Positions 1 through 7,931 of a stretch of DNA of 64,000 bases are shown here, in pieces. Below the pieces are notes generated by a model. That model did no database searches. It saw nothing but the letters and a program-made list of their open reading frames with translations, and was not told where the DNA came from. The stretch covers positions 1,426,001 through 1,490,000 of the forward strand of contig JAXHMJ010000005.1 in the NCBI GenBank assembly GCA_034521575.1. The letters are read 5' to 3'. Source of the DNA: a candidate division KSB1 bacterium (GTDB lineage: Bacteria > Zhuqueibacterota > Zhuqueibacteria > Residuimicrobiales > Krinioviventaceae). Made by a program: the position numbers and the translations under genes. Each line of letters opens with the position of its first letter. Positions within the stretch are counted from its first letter, which is position 1.

Positions 1-130
1 CTCCCTGCATACCGGGTTCGATCTCGTCCAGCCCCATGACGGGCAGATCCCAATCGGTCCCGAAAGCAAGAGAGCCGGCCATTAAAAAAACAACAAAACT
101 GTAGATAAAAATTCGGTTCATAATCGCCAT
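1..130 (-). CDS. Secreted protein, N-terminal fragment; possible SpoIVB/S55-type peptidase domain
   Basis: The reverse strand opens with an ATG at 130 (a second in-frame ATG is at 121) followed by a hydrophobic signal-like stretch and then LPVMGLDEIEPGMQG before the window ends. The pattern of a short motif ending in GMxG right after a signal peptide resembles the start of S55 (SpoIVB) peptidase domains, which begin with a conserved I/V-x-PGM-x-G. Only about 43 residues are visible, so the family call is an inference. No good Shine-Dalgarno is present before either ATG, and the start is therefore uncertain. The gene continues off the left edge. Confidence 0.45.
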   Translation of the reverse strand, partial: MAIMNRIFIYSFVVFLMAGSLAFGTDWDLPVMGLDEIEPGMQG

Positions 131-482
131 TCTATCGTTTAGAAAAGAATTAATATAGGCAAATTGAACGTCTAAATCAAGATTTTCATGGGCTGCCGAA
201 TTTCCAATGCCTCAAGTGCAGCCGGACTCTGCAGCTTTATCCCAATCCTGCCGGCACGGGATGTTACTGCGTATCAAAATTTTAAATATGAGTAAAATCG
301 AACAACATAGCGGCCATTTTTCATACACACTCTTTAGCCGGCAAACACAGCCACTGTCAAGTCAAATTCGCACCGGCAAAGCCCCCCAGCTGCGGGCCCG
401 ATCATTCATATTGACCGTTTTTTCTTGGCAATTTTAACATAATTTTATATTTTCAGGCATCATATAAAAGGGAGGTTTGATC
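131..482. other. Intergenic region between divergent genes
   Basis: This stretch of about 350 bases separates a leftward gene from a rightward lipoprotein gene. No convincing protein-coding frame is present; the one forward frame here (207-437) is low-complexity and lacks a ribosome site. An AT-rich run with TTGGCA at 425-430 and TATATT at 446-451 could be part of a promoter for the lipoprotein, but the 15-base spacing is short. GGGAGG at about 470-475 is the ribosome site of the next gene. Confidence 0.4.
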
Positions 483-833
483 ATGAACCGCAACACGTTT
501 GTAATAGTTTCGGCGCTGTTGTTTGCCGTTGCATTGTTGACAGGATGCGCGGCAAACAATGAAATGTACATCACCGAACCGGCCGGCTTTTGGGCCGGTC
601 TCTGGCACGGACTGATCATTATCATCACATTTATCATCAGTCTGTTCACCGACACTGTCGGAATCTATGAAACCGCCAACACCGGCGGCTGGTATAACTT
701 TGGGTTTGTCCTCGGCCTCCTCATTTCTCTGGGCCATGACAAAGTGCGCAAACCCTGTAAACATAAAATCAAGAGTGAGAAAGAAAAAAAATGGGAGGAA
801 ATCGGCAAAGTGAGAACCGGTATCCAGAAATAG
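483..833 (+). CDS. Small lipoprotein, probably truncated by an in-frame amber codon
   Basis: Start ATG 483 follows GGGAGG by seven bases. The first 20 residues form a lipoprotein signal (LLTGC lipobox), so the mature protein should be attached to a membrane. After it come an aromatic GFWAGLWHGL stretch, a hydrophobic segment, and a GGWYNFGFVLG motif, a layout I recognise from small uncharacterised bacterial lipoproteins, then a basic tail rich in Lys/Glu with WEEIG. Translation ends at TAG 831-833, but the same frame stays open for 28 more codons to TAA 918-920 and contains a second WQEIGEKI repeat. The gene may originally have ended at 920. Function unknown. Confidence 0.6.
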   Translation: MNRNTFVIVSALLFAVALLTGCAANNEMYITEPAGFWAGLWHGLIIIITFIISLFTDTVGIYETANTGGWYNFGFVLGLLISLGHDKVRKPCKHKIKSEKEKKWEEIGKVRTGIQK

Positions 834-1133
834 CTGGAAGAAACAGACCGTCAAGATTCGGAATGGCAGGAAATCGGTGAAAAAATCAAACGCGAACTGC
901 GCAACTGGGCGGAAAAGTAAAGAATTTAATATAACCGCAAAAACCGCCGGACTTTTTCTGATCGTCTGGATCATATTTTTTGTTCGTCTGCCGAACTAAC
1001 CAGCCCGGCTGTCAACGGGGTACCTGGTCTTTCTGGTAAAAACCGGAGCAGCTGTAACATATGCTAACAAGTTGCAAGGTTTACTTACTTATTACTGCTT
1101 TATCCAATTGTTTTAATTGCATATAAATTACCC

Positions 1134-1167
1134 CCAAACAAAACGTACTGTAGTACGTTCTGTTTGG
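1134..1167. promoter_or_regulatory. 15-bp inverted repeat upstream of the methyltransferase gene
   Basis: CCAAACAAAACGTAC (1134-1148) and GTACGTTCTGTTTGG (1153-1167) are inverted copies with one mismatch around a TGTA centre. The inner core, AACGTAC-TGTA-GTACGTT, is perfect. The element ends 32 bases before the ATG at 1200. It could be an operator for a dimeric repressor or an mRNA hairpin; no U-run follows, so it is not a typical terminator. Which role applies cannot be told from sequence alone. Confidence 0.5.
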
Positions 1168-1199
1168 AATGTTCCAGTATCACATTTCAAACATCCCGG

Positions 1200-1889
1200 A
1201 TGAGACCAATGCCTCCAAATCATTGTCCACTTTGTCAAAATGATTCTGTATTCTTCCATACAGACAGACGCAGGTCGTTCCTGCGCTGCAGTGCTTGTCA
1301 TTTGATATTTGTCCCGCAACAATACTGGCTGAGCTCTGCAGAGGAAAAAGCCGAATATGATCTGCATCAGAACGAGGCACAGGACCCCGGTTACCGCCGC
1401 TTCCTCTCCCGCCTCACCGTCCCTCTCATGAGCAAATTATCTCCAGGAGCCACCGGCCTGGATTTCGGCTGCGGCCCAGGTCCGGCGCTGTCCGCCATGC
1501 TTGAGGAACAGGGATATAACATGGTTCAGTACGATCCGTTCTATGCCGATGACCCGTCTGTTCAGAATCGCCGTTATGATTTCATCTGCGCCACCGAAGT
1601 CGTGGAACATCTGAAAGCGCCCAAGCAGACCTTTGAGCAGCTGTTCTCAATGCTCAAACCGGACGGCTGGCTGGGTGTGATGACCAAACGGGTGCGCGAC
1701 CAGGAGGCGTTTCGCAACTGGCACTATATCCGCGATCTCACCCATATTTGTTTTTACAGCAAAAAAACGTTTACGTATCTCGCTCGGACATTCAACGCCG
1801 GGCTCGAATTTGCGGGGGATGATGTACTTTTATTGAACAGTCAAAAAGACGAGAGCATGAATAATAAGCCTAACCCGATACGGAAATAG
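1200..1889 (+). CDS. Class I SAM-dependent methyltransferase with N-terminal zinc-ribbon motif
   Basis: The N-terminus has a CPLC...CSAC pair typical of a small zinc ribbon, followed by a Rossmann-type methyltransferase core: LDFGCGPGPALS is motif I, the SAM-binding glycine loop, and YDFICATEVVEHL is the later acidic and post-motif region seen in the UbiG/Methyltransf_23 group. Further on, LKPDGWLGVMTK fits the beta-5 strand region. The open frame could extend back to a TTG at 1164, but that overlaps a long inverted repeat, so ATG 1200 or 1209 is preferred. Substrate unknown; zinc-ribbon methyltransferases of this kind are often linked to sugar or small-molecule methylation. It stands alone, with convergent genes downstream. 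Confidence 0.72.
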   Translation: MRPMPPNHCPLCQNDSVFFHTDRRRSFLRCSACHLIFVPQQYWLSSAEEKAEYDLHQNEAQDPGYRRFLSRLTVPLMSKLSPGATGLDFGCGPGPALSAMLEEQGYNMVQYDPFYADDPSVQNRRYDFICATEVVEHLKAPKQTFEQLFSMLKPDGWLGVMTKRVRDQEAFRNWHYIRDLTHICFYSKKTFTYLARTFNAGLEFAGDDVLLLNSQKDESMNNKPNPIRK

Positions 1890-1916
1890 CGGGCTTTAGC
1901 TCCCTTTCATTCCCGA

Positions 1917-1938
1917 GCCCACGGATTTATTCGTGGGC
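1917..1938. terminator. Hairpin between convergent genes
   Basis: GCCCACG (1917-1923) pairs with CGTGGGC (1932-1938) across an eight-base AT-rich loop, 28 bases after the methyltransferase stop and ahead of the convergent DUF1858 gene. There is no strong T-run, so efficient intrinsic termination is doubtful. It may be a weak bidirectional terminator or a dispersed hairpin element. Confidence 0.35.
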
Positions 1939-2058
1939 GATTGACCATTTCAGCAGGGTATGGCGGCTTTTTCTCCACTCATAAACCAGGTCTGAAAGTC
2001 ATATTTTTTCAAGCCCGGAATTCAAATTTCAGCGTTACAATTTTACAGCAAACACCTC

Positions 2059-2571
2059 TCAACTCTTGTACACATAAAGCGCGTACAATTCTCCCTGCCG
2101 TTCCGACCAGACAGGTATACCCTGTTCTTTCAGCTTATCCATCATGGGCATGGGAAGAAATTCAGACGTAAGCTTTAGAATGGAACCGCTTTCGACTTGC
2201 TTCAACTCGGCCTGAATCTGACTGTAAGGGTAATCCCCTTTTTCAAGCAGTTGAGCGGCGTTCACCGTTTTGACGATTTTCCGATCCTCCAACCAGTGCG
2301 GTTTTTCCCCGGTTTCGCCGCCTGTTTCCGATATCTCCAGCGCCGGTTGTCCGACCGCCTGCCGCAAATTGTTTACCAGGGATTCCACCGGTACCTCACC
2401 GACCCTGGCGGCCTGTTGCAGACTGGTAACTTTGGCGACGGTTCGTCGCAGCACCGGATTCTTTAATTTTTTGAATGCCGGAACCCGCCGGATCAATTCA
2501 TCCTCCAGTTCCGGAAAAGCCTTCAGCAATTCTGATATTTTGATACGCGGGGTAATATCCGGTTTTGCCAT
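2059..2571 (-). CDS. DUF1858 / DUF2249-like protein
   Basis: The N-terminal 65 or so residues (ISELLKAFPELEDELIRRVPAFKKLKNPVLRRTVAKVTSL) match the DUF1858 helical domain, found next to hybrid cluster and DUF438 proteins. The C-terminal third (EKGDYPYSQIQAEL...GSILKLTSEFLPMPMMDKLKEQG) resembles the DUF2249/TusA-like fold, with hydrophobic strand and helix spacing kept. It overlaps the upstream DUF438 gene in a TAATG junction, so the two are almost certainly translated together as the last members of the octaheme cytochrome operon. Known members accompany nitrosative stress genes; the biochemical role is not established. No catalytic Cys of TusA type is seen. Confidence 0.75.
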   Translation of the reverse strand: MAKPDITPRIKISELLKAFPELEDELIRRVPAFKKLKNPVLRRTVAKVTSLQQAARVGEVPVESLVNNLRQAVGQPALEISETGGETGEKPHWLEDRKIVKTVNAAQLLEKGDYPYSQIQAELKQVESGSILKLTSEFLPMPMMDKLKEQGIPVWSERQGELYALYVYKS

Positions 2572-3787
2572 TATTGCTCCTTGTACGACAAGATTCGTTG
2601 TTCGCCTTCAAGCTTGCGCAATTCAGTAAGGTCCTGAGTCACTTCGATCGTACCCAGATACTCGCCTTTTTCATTGCGCAGCGCAAAGTACTCAATATGT
2701 ATAAAACGTCCGTTCATTTGAATCCAGAACGGCGCGCTGTCCTGTTTTCCGGATTTGAAATCACTGACGATCTGTTCCACCACATCAACACTGGACGGCG
2801 GATGGCACATCCTCACATCCCGGTTCAATATAGCGCGGTTGCGATCGAATATGCGTTCCCGGGGCTGAGAAAAGAATTTCACCTTGTCATCCGCATCCAC
2901 GAACGTAATGTCAACAGGCAAAGAGTTAAACAAGACCGTTAGTTCCTCCAGCGTGAAACGGCCCGACGGCAGCTGGACATGGCCGGTATCCGGCTGACTC
3001 TCGGCTGTTTCAATGGTTTCCGGCTGCCAGTCGGTCTGCGGATCATAAAGACAGAACCCGATCTCCAGCGACTGCTGAACAATTTCATACCATTCATTCT
3101 CGGTCAGTTCATCCAGCGCCATGGGAAACAAAATTTGCTCTTCTTTATAGACCATTTCCTCCAGCGCATCCAGCAGCGGTTTAAACACCAAATCAATAAC
3201 AGACTCCCATTCCGCTTTATCGCCGGATTTCTCACTCACCGCCTCGTGCGCCGCTTTTAATTGTTCGCGAATTTCATCATGCTTGCCCCACATCACGGTC
3301 GGCGGACCGGTAATGTCTTTTTCTCCAGATACGGAAACAGCAGGTTTTCCTTGCGGCGGTAATGCTTGTCCACATCGGATAATTTATTCAGATAACCGCG
3401 GGCACTGGTTAAATAGTCATTCAGGGACAGATCCAAAAACTGTTGATTGAACTGTTCAAATCCGGCGATTTCAGCCTGCAGCGCGCGGTTCTCCTGTACA
3501 AACGTATGCACCGGATGTCCGGCCGGAACCTTGTCCATCTCCGATTCTTCCACCACGCCCTTTAATGCTTTTGAATGAACGTCGCACAGTTTGATCACTT
3601 CTTCCTGCGGCAGACCTTCGGCAATCAGTTCCTGTTCTACTTCGACTACATCACCATAGGGGATCTGTCCAAACAGTTCGGTAAGCTGTTTTTTAACCGT
3701 GTCTGTCTCTTTACCTTTGTGCAGCTGCAGGATCATATGTTTGAGCAGATCTTTGCGTTTTTTCGAATTATTAATCAGTTCACTCAT
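2571..3787 (-). CDS. DUF438 / hemerythrin-like / PAS protein, interrupted by a 1-nt frameshift
   Basis: Two adjoining frames form one family protein. The first part (ATG 3787, after TGAGG, to TGA 3293) carries the DUF438 domain (DLLKHMILQLHKG) and the start of a hemerythrin-like domain (GHPVHTF...HYRRKENLLFPYLEK). The second part (frame from 3296 to 2571) resumes with MWGKHDEIREQLK, YKEEQILFPMA and a PAS domain (FNSLPVDITFVDADDKVKFFS...RDVRMCHPP). The break is at an A5 run on the minus strand (3318-3322). One added A, or a -1 slip at AAA-AAG, restores LEKKDITGPPTVMWGKHDE, the conserved sequence. Such proteins bind di-iron and heme or NO and sense nitrosative stress. The gene sits between ygbA and the DUF1858 gene. 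Confidence 0.8.
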
Positions 3788-3795
3788 GAATAACC

Positions 3796-4113
3796 TCAAT
3801 GTTTTTGGTTGATAGAACGCAGCACATGTCGAACAGCCAGTATCGGATGGGTAAACATCATCCGTGGACCGGAATAGCGCATGACACGTTTAATCTGCTC
3901 CCGGCGTTTTGAACTGTAACAGTGTACCGCACATTTGGAACAAACCGGTTTATCACCGGAAAACGGACAATGCTCCAGTCTGGTCTGTGCGTATTTTAGC
4001 AGATCCAGACACGCTGTGCACGGTTCCGAGGTTGCCTGGTGATGCGCCCGGCAGTACATCGCGATCATTGTTTTCACGGTTTTCCATTCCTGCTGCAGTC
4101 GGCGTTCCGGCAA
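3796..4113 (-). CDS. ygbA: YgbA-family protein (nitrous oxide-stimulated promoter family)
   Basis: This 105-residue protein has the whole signature of the YgbA family (PF11756): MIAMYCRAHH near the N-terminus, CTACLDLLKYAQTRLEHC, then PVCSKCAVHCYSSKRREQ and VMRYSGPRMMF. The many conserved Cys and His suggest metal or Fe-S binding. In enterobacteria ygbA is under the NO-responsive repressor NsrR and helps recovery from nitrosative stress; the molecular activity is still unclear. Here it lies 10 bases after the NapC-like gene and 8 bases before the DUF438 start, in the middle of the octaheme cytochrome operon, which supports a nitrogen-oxide role. Confidence 0.9.
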   Translation of the reverse strand: MPERRLQQEWKTVKTMIAMYCRAHHQATSEPCTACLDLLKYAQTRLEHCPFSGDKPVCSKCAVHCYSSKRREQIKRVMRYSGPRMMFTHPILAVRHVLRSINQKH

Positions 4114-4123
4114 GCTCTTCTCC

Positions 4124-5614
4124 TCAGTATTGGCTTTTGAAAAACTCGTCTCTCAAATATCGGTGCATCGGCGCGTCGCGTGTGCTGTCGACCACTGGCC
4201 GGACAAAACTCAGCGGTGTCTCACTGTCCATAGCCAGAATCGAATGGCATAAAGTGCAGTCATGGCGCATGCTTTCGCCGCTTTCCGTGCGCATATTCTC
4301 GTTATGACATCGGAAACAGCCCAGATCGCGTTTGTGTCCGGCATGACTCGGATAGGCGCCCCATGATATGTTCATGTGGTGATGCCGGTTCACGCGGTAA
4401 ATGTCCTGCAGTACGGTCACCGCCTGTTCAAGGTCTGGTCTGTATGTTCGCGCTGCATCCGGATAGTGCCGTTGATAATAGCCAAAGAGTTCGTTTTCAA
4501 TTCCCTGCATGGCGGCCGCTTTGGACGCGTAGGAAGGGGTGATGGCAGACAGGGCCTGACGCTTGATAAAAGGAATCTTTCGGTTGATCTCGCCGCTGCG
4601 AATGGCTGCATCCACGGCCCGGTCCGGGTCTTTGTAAATATGAGTGGCGCGGTTGTGACAGTCAATACAGTCCATGCTGCGAAATTCGTTTTCAGTTTCA
4701 TGCCGGGATTTCCGGCGCACATTGGTGTAAACCCTGGTATCACCGTCCGACAGCAAGGCCTTGACCGTCAGCATTTCGCGGCGCTCATCCCCGATCGAGG
4801 TATACAACACCTGGTTTTTTTCATCAATATGCCAGTGAGCGCCCGGATCATGACCCGGCCGGCCCGCATCGATTTTCACGCTCAGTGTGGTATACTGCGG
4901 TGTGGACAAACTGTCTTTTTGATAATGGGCGCGGGTGATCAGCCGCTTGCCGTAAAATTTTTGCGGCCAGTGACATTTCTCGCAGGTTTCACGCGCCGGC
5001 CGCAAGGTGTGCACCGGTGTGGGAATGGGCTGATTGTAGAGATTGAATGCCGCCAGATACATCTGGCGAATGCCGTTGAGCTTGGAGGCGATTAAAGCAT
5101 CCAGCCCCTCGCCGACATGACATTCCACACAGGATACCCGGGCATGCGGGGACCGCTGATAGGTAACCCACTCGGGATTCATCACGCGGTGACAGGCGGT
5201 GCCGCAAAAACTCGACTGATCCATAAAATGCAGCATACGAAGGGTGGCAAAAGTCAAGACCAGAATATTGATGACCGTAAAAAAAGCCACAAACCGGATC
5301 AGTCGGGCGCCGACCGGCTGCGGCGCCAGATCCTGTTGATTGAACTGATCGCTGAGCAGTTCTTTGGTGGACTTGCCGGCGCTGTTTCTATACTTGATCC
5401 AGCCGATCGGGATGAGTAAGAGTCCCAGCACAAACAACACCGGAAACGCCAAATACGTGATCAGCCCGAAATAGGCGTTGCGGATAAATCCCAGCGTGTG
5501 GGCGGACTCAAAGACAAGAAAGGAAATGAAGGTAGCCGTCGTCAGGATAACGCCCAGTTTCCCGACCCAATTGATAGAGACGCCGCGCAAAAAGTACCTG
5601 TATTTGTTCCACAT
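4124..5614 (-). CDS. NapC/NirT-like membrane multiheme cytochrome c (quinol dehydrogenase)
   Basis: The 496-residue protein has three predicted membrane helices (about 17-38, 48-73 and 105-130), then a periplasmic heme domain. Heme motifs: CGTACH at 137-142 (C-x3-CH, followed by RVM), CVECH 162, CEKCH 211, CIDCH 316, CFRCH 433, CTLCH 453. NapC/NrfH proteins pass electrons from menaquinol to periplasmic reductases; the added C-terminal hemes make this longer than the usual four-heme members of about 200 residues. Its start overlaps the stop of the octaheme cytochrome gene (TAATG), as expected for the electron donor of that enzyme. The C-x3-CH first site is unusual and would need either a tolerant lyase or a distinct heme ligation. 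Confidence 0.8.
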   Translation of the reverse strand: MWNKYRYFLRGVSINWVGKLGVILTTATFISFLVFESAHTLGFIRNAYFGLITYLAFPVLFVLGLLLIPIGWIKYRNSAGKSTKELLSDQFNQQDLAPQPVGARLIRFVAFFTVINILVLTFATLRMLHFMDQSSFCGTACHRVMNPEWVTYQRSPHARVSCVECHVGEGLDALIASKLNGIRQMYLAAFNLYNQPIPTPVHTLRPARETCEKCHWPQKFYGKRLITRAHYQKDSLSTPQYTTLSVKIDAGRPGHDPGAHWHIDEKNQVLYTSIGDERREMLTVKALLSDGDTRVYTNVRRKSRHETENEFRSMDCIDCHNRATHIYKDPDRAVDAAIRSGEINRKIPFIKRQALSAITPSYASKAAAMQGIENELFGYYQRHYPDAARTYRPDLEQAVTVLQDIYRVNRHHHMNISWGAYPSHAGHKRDLGCFRCHNENMRTESGESMRHDCTLCHSILAMDSETPLSFVRPVVDSTRDAPMHRYLRDEFFKSQY

Positions 5615-6936
5615 TATTGCGCCTCAAAATAAGATTCATAAACCTGCTGCATTTTTCCGGACCCGATCTCTTTTTTTAGCGCCTCTGTTGAACGCCCCAG
5701 CCATTGATGCATGGGATCATTCTCCAGCAGATCATCGATCGTCTGATTCACCTCCGGATCATCATACGCACGCGCCTGCGGCAGAAACGTGAAATAGAAA
5801 TGCTGAGCGACCTCGTAAAAACCGTGCCACCAGGTGTAATCCGGTCCCATCATGGAGGATCCGTGCCGGGCGCGACGGCCTTCATGGTGCCACAATTCCC
5901 AGAAGGTCCATTCGATATCATTGGAAAACGAGGCCGGGTTGTGCATCAACTCTTTTTCCTTGATCAGAGAAATAATCTCCAGAGCCGGTTTGGCAAATTT
6001 ATCGTTATACAGCCGGATTGTGGCGTCCATTTGCGTATAGTGCCCGTCCACAAATACGGAACCATGACAAGTCGAGCACACATCTTTCATATGTTCCCGT
6101 TTGGTCTGCCAGTTGTCCTTTTTACCGGAAATCACAGGCCGCAATGTCCAGGATAGTCGGTCGCCCACATCATGCGTATAATCCTGTTTAGAGGTAGCGG
6201 ACATGTGACATGTGGCGCAGGTGGGCGCGGCAAAATAATCTTCTCCCACCACCCATTGATCATCATTTAGATTCATTTTTTCCAGATTGGTATAGTAGGT
6301 ATTGCCATGTTTGGATTCTTCATAGACTTCTTTCTGCGGATGATCAGGACCCAGATGACATTTGGAGCAGGCCTCCGGCTGGCGCGCCTGGGCTTTGGAA
6401 AAGGAATGACGGGGATGGCAGGCATTGCAGGACCCCAGAGATCCATCCGGATTGATGCGTCCGATCCCGGAATTGGGCCAGGACTTGTGCGACAGCTTGT
6501 TATCCGTGTTCGGATTTAGCTGTACCTTGGTTCCATGACAGCTTTCGCACCCTTGAATGGCTACCGGATTTCCAGCCGTCACATGTGCCAGATAAGCGTC
6601 CTGGGATTCCAGAATTTTTCCGGCCTGAGCGTGATAAGACTGTCTCACCTGATCCGCTTCCTGTTCATGACAGGCGCCGCAGTCTTTGGGTGTCACCAGC
6701 GTGGCAATATAAGCGTCATAATGTTCAAACGCATCCGATTCATTTTTATTCGCTCCGTGACAGTCAATGCAGCGCACCTTGTGCAGGGCATGTGAAGATT
6801 CATACCATTGATTGTACAATCCTGTTGTTTCTTTTTTATGACAGGTCATACAACGTCCGGCCACCGTTTCATCCGGCGCCGCCGACAAGCCAACTGCAGC
6901 CAAAAGCAAAATTAAAAACATTCTTTTGCAAAACAT
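5614..6936 (-). CDS. Octaheme hydroxylamine oxidoreductase-like cytochrome c
   Basis: Start ATG 6936 has AGAGGGAG just upstream; an in-frame TTG at 6957 is less likely. A Sec signal ends near residue 20. Eight CxxCH motifs follow at residues 29, 56, 86, 130, 170, 190, 240 and 287, and the helical C-terminal half includes DYTWWHGFYEVAQHF, all characteristic of the HAO family. Anaerobic members paired with a NapC-type donor are thought to work as nitrite or hydroxylamine reductases, unlike the oxidative HAO of nitrifiers, which has a Tyr-heme cross-link. Whether that Tyr is present cannot be settled without alignment. It is the first gene of the five-gene operon ending at 2059 and lies 78 bases after the amidotransferase stop. 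Confidence 0.85.
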   Translation of the reverse strand: MFCKRMFLILLLAAVGLSAAPDETVAGRCMTCHKKETTGLYNQWYESSHALHKVRCIDCHGANKNESDAFEHYDAYIATLVTPKDCGACHEQEADQVRQSYHAQAGKILESQDAYLAHVTAGNPVAIQGCESCHGTKVQLNPNTDNKLSHKSWPNSGIGRINPDGSLGSCNACHPRHSFSKAQARQPEACSKCHLGPDHPQKEVYEESKHGNTYYTNLEKMNLNDDQWVVGEDYFAAPTCATCHMSATSKQDYTHDVGDRLSWTLRPVISGKKDNWQTKREHMKDVCSTCHGSVFVDGHYTQMDATIRLYNDKFAKPALEIISLIKEKELMHNPASFSNDIEWTFWELWHHEGRRARHGSSMMGPDYTWWHGFYEVAQHFYFTFLPQARAYDDPEVNQTIDDLLENDPMHQWLGRSTEALKKEIGSGKMQQVYESYFEAQ

Positions 6937-7013
6937 GTCGTTCTCCCTCTGTTTCAAACCACAAACCTTTGCAAATCAGGTGTTTTTTTAAAACAACAAA
7001 CCCGCATAACTGA

Positions 7014-7700
7014 TTATTCGTTATAAAAATGATTCAATATTGAAAATAACTGCTGATTGACTGCATCACACGGATCGGACTTTGACAGGATCGTATTTGC
7101 CGATTGAACAAACGGCCCCGGCACAAGCTCAGCTTCATTCTGCACTAAACTCTGCACCGTAAACGGCGTCGCTTCCATATGGAATTGCAAAGCCAGCGCC
7201 TGCCCCTTGTACAAAAAACCCTGCTGCTCGCAACACTCACTTGAAGCAAGATGAATCGCACCGCTCGGCAGATCAAAAGTATCGGCATGCCAATGCAAAA
7301 CTCTTGATCCGTTTTTTTTCAACTGAAAGATATTCACAGCCTGATCTGTCCAGCTGACTGGAAACCAGCCGATTTCTTTTTCGCGATGCGGATAAACCCG
7401 TGCCCCCAGCGCCTGGGCGAGCAGCTGCGCTCCCAGGCAGACACCGATAACCGGTTTGCCCGTCGCAAGAAAAGATTCGATATACCGCCGTTCAGCGGGT
7501 AGCCATGGATACTGGTCCTCATCATTTACACCCATCGGACCTCCCATAATCAGCAGCATATCCACCCGATCCAGATCCGGCAGTTCAGCAGACCGGTACA
7601 ATGCTGTACGTGTCAACTGAATACCTCGCGATAGCGCCCAGTCCGAAAATTTTCCGGGGCCTTCAAACGGTACATGCTGAATCACATGCAGTCGGTTCAA
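7014..7700 (-). CDS. Type 1 glutamine amidotransferase (class I GATase)
   Basis: The 228-residue protein is a stand-alone class I amidotransferase similar to the GMP synthase glutaminase domain. MLLIMGGPMGVNDED holds the oxyanion region, GKPVIGVCLGAQLLAQALGA contains the nucleophile Cys at about residue 93, and ALQFHMEAT gives the His and Glu of the triad. Proteins of this size hydrolyse glutamine or gamma-glutamyl peptides; no synthase partner is seen next to it. It is co-directional with the octaheme cytochrome genes 78 bases downstream and might be in the same transcript. Its role in this neighbourhood is unknown. Confidence 0.82.
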   Translation of the reverse strand: MNRLHVIQHVPFEGPGKFSDWALSRGIQLTRTALYRSAELPDLDRVDMLLIMGGPMGVNDEDQYPWLPAERRYIESFLATGKPVIGVCLGAQLLAQALGARVYPHREKEIGWFPVSWTDQAVNIFQLKKNGSRVLHWHADTFDLPSGAIHLASSECCEQQGFLYKGQALALQFHMEATPFTVQSLVQNEAELVPGPFVQSANTILSKSDPCDAVNQQLFSILNHFYNE

Positions 7701-7804
7701 TCTTTTTCCTTTTTAAAAAAACAAGTTCAATCCGTTGCTGTTAGAATGTATATGTAGTATCATAACAATTTTTTTAACGGTTGCATTCTCTGTAAATTAA
7801 TTTA

Positions 7805-7880
7805 GCATTACACAAGGAGCAGAGGGAAAAGAATATAAACCATCAGGTTACTTTCCTTTGCGTTCTCTGCTGCGTGTTAT
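7805..7880. repeat. Dispersed hairpin-type repeat, copy 1
   Basis: A left arm with GGAGCAGAGGGAAAAG (7816-7831) and a right arm with TTTCCTTTGCGTTCTCTGC (7852-7870) form an imperfect inverted repeat. The right arm recurs almost exactly at 8398-8420, and a related sequence occurs at 50815-50845. The repeats lie in intergenic gaps, in the manner of REP-type elements. Confidence 0.5.
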
Positions 7881-7931
7881 TTGTAATTTTGCTCATAGCC
7901 CGGAAAAAACATCTGTACAATGAGATTTCTG

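Noticed and set aside
831-833. TAG reassigned as a sense codon
   Set aside because: Other genes, such as the Crp/Fnr and secF genes, end properly at TAG, so the amber codon in the lipoprotein gene is more likely a mutation or error.
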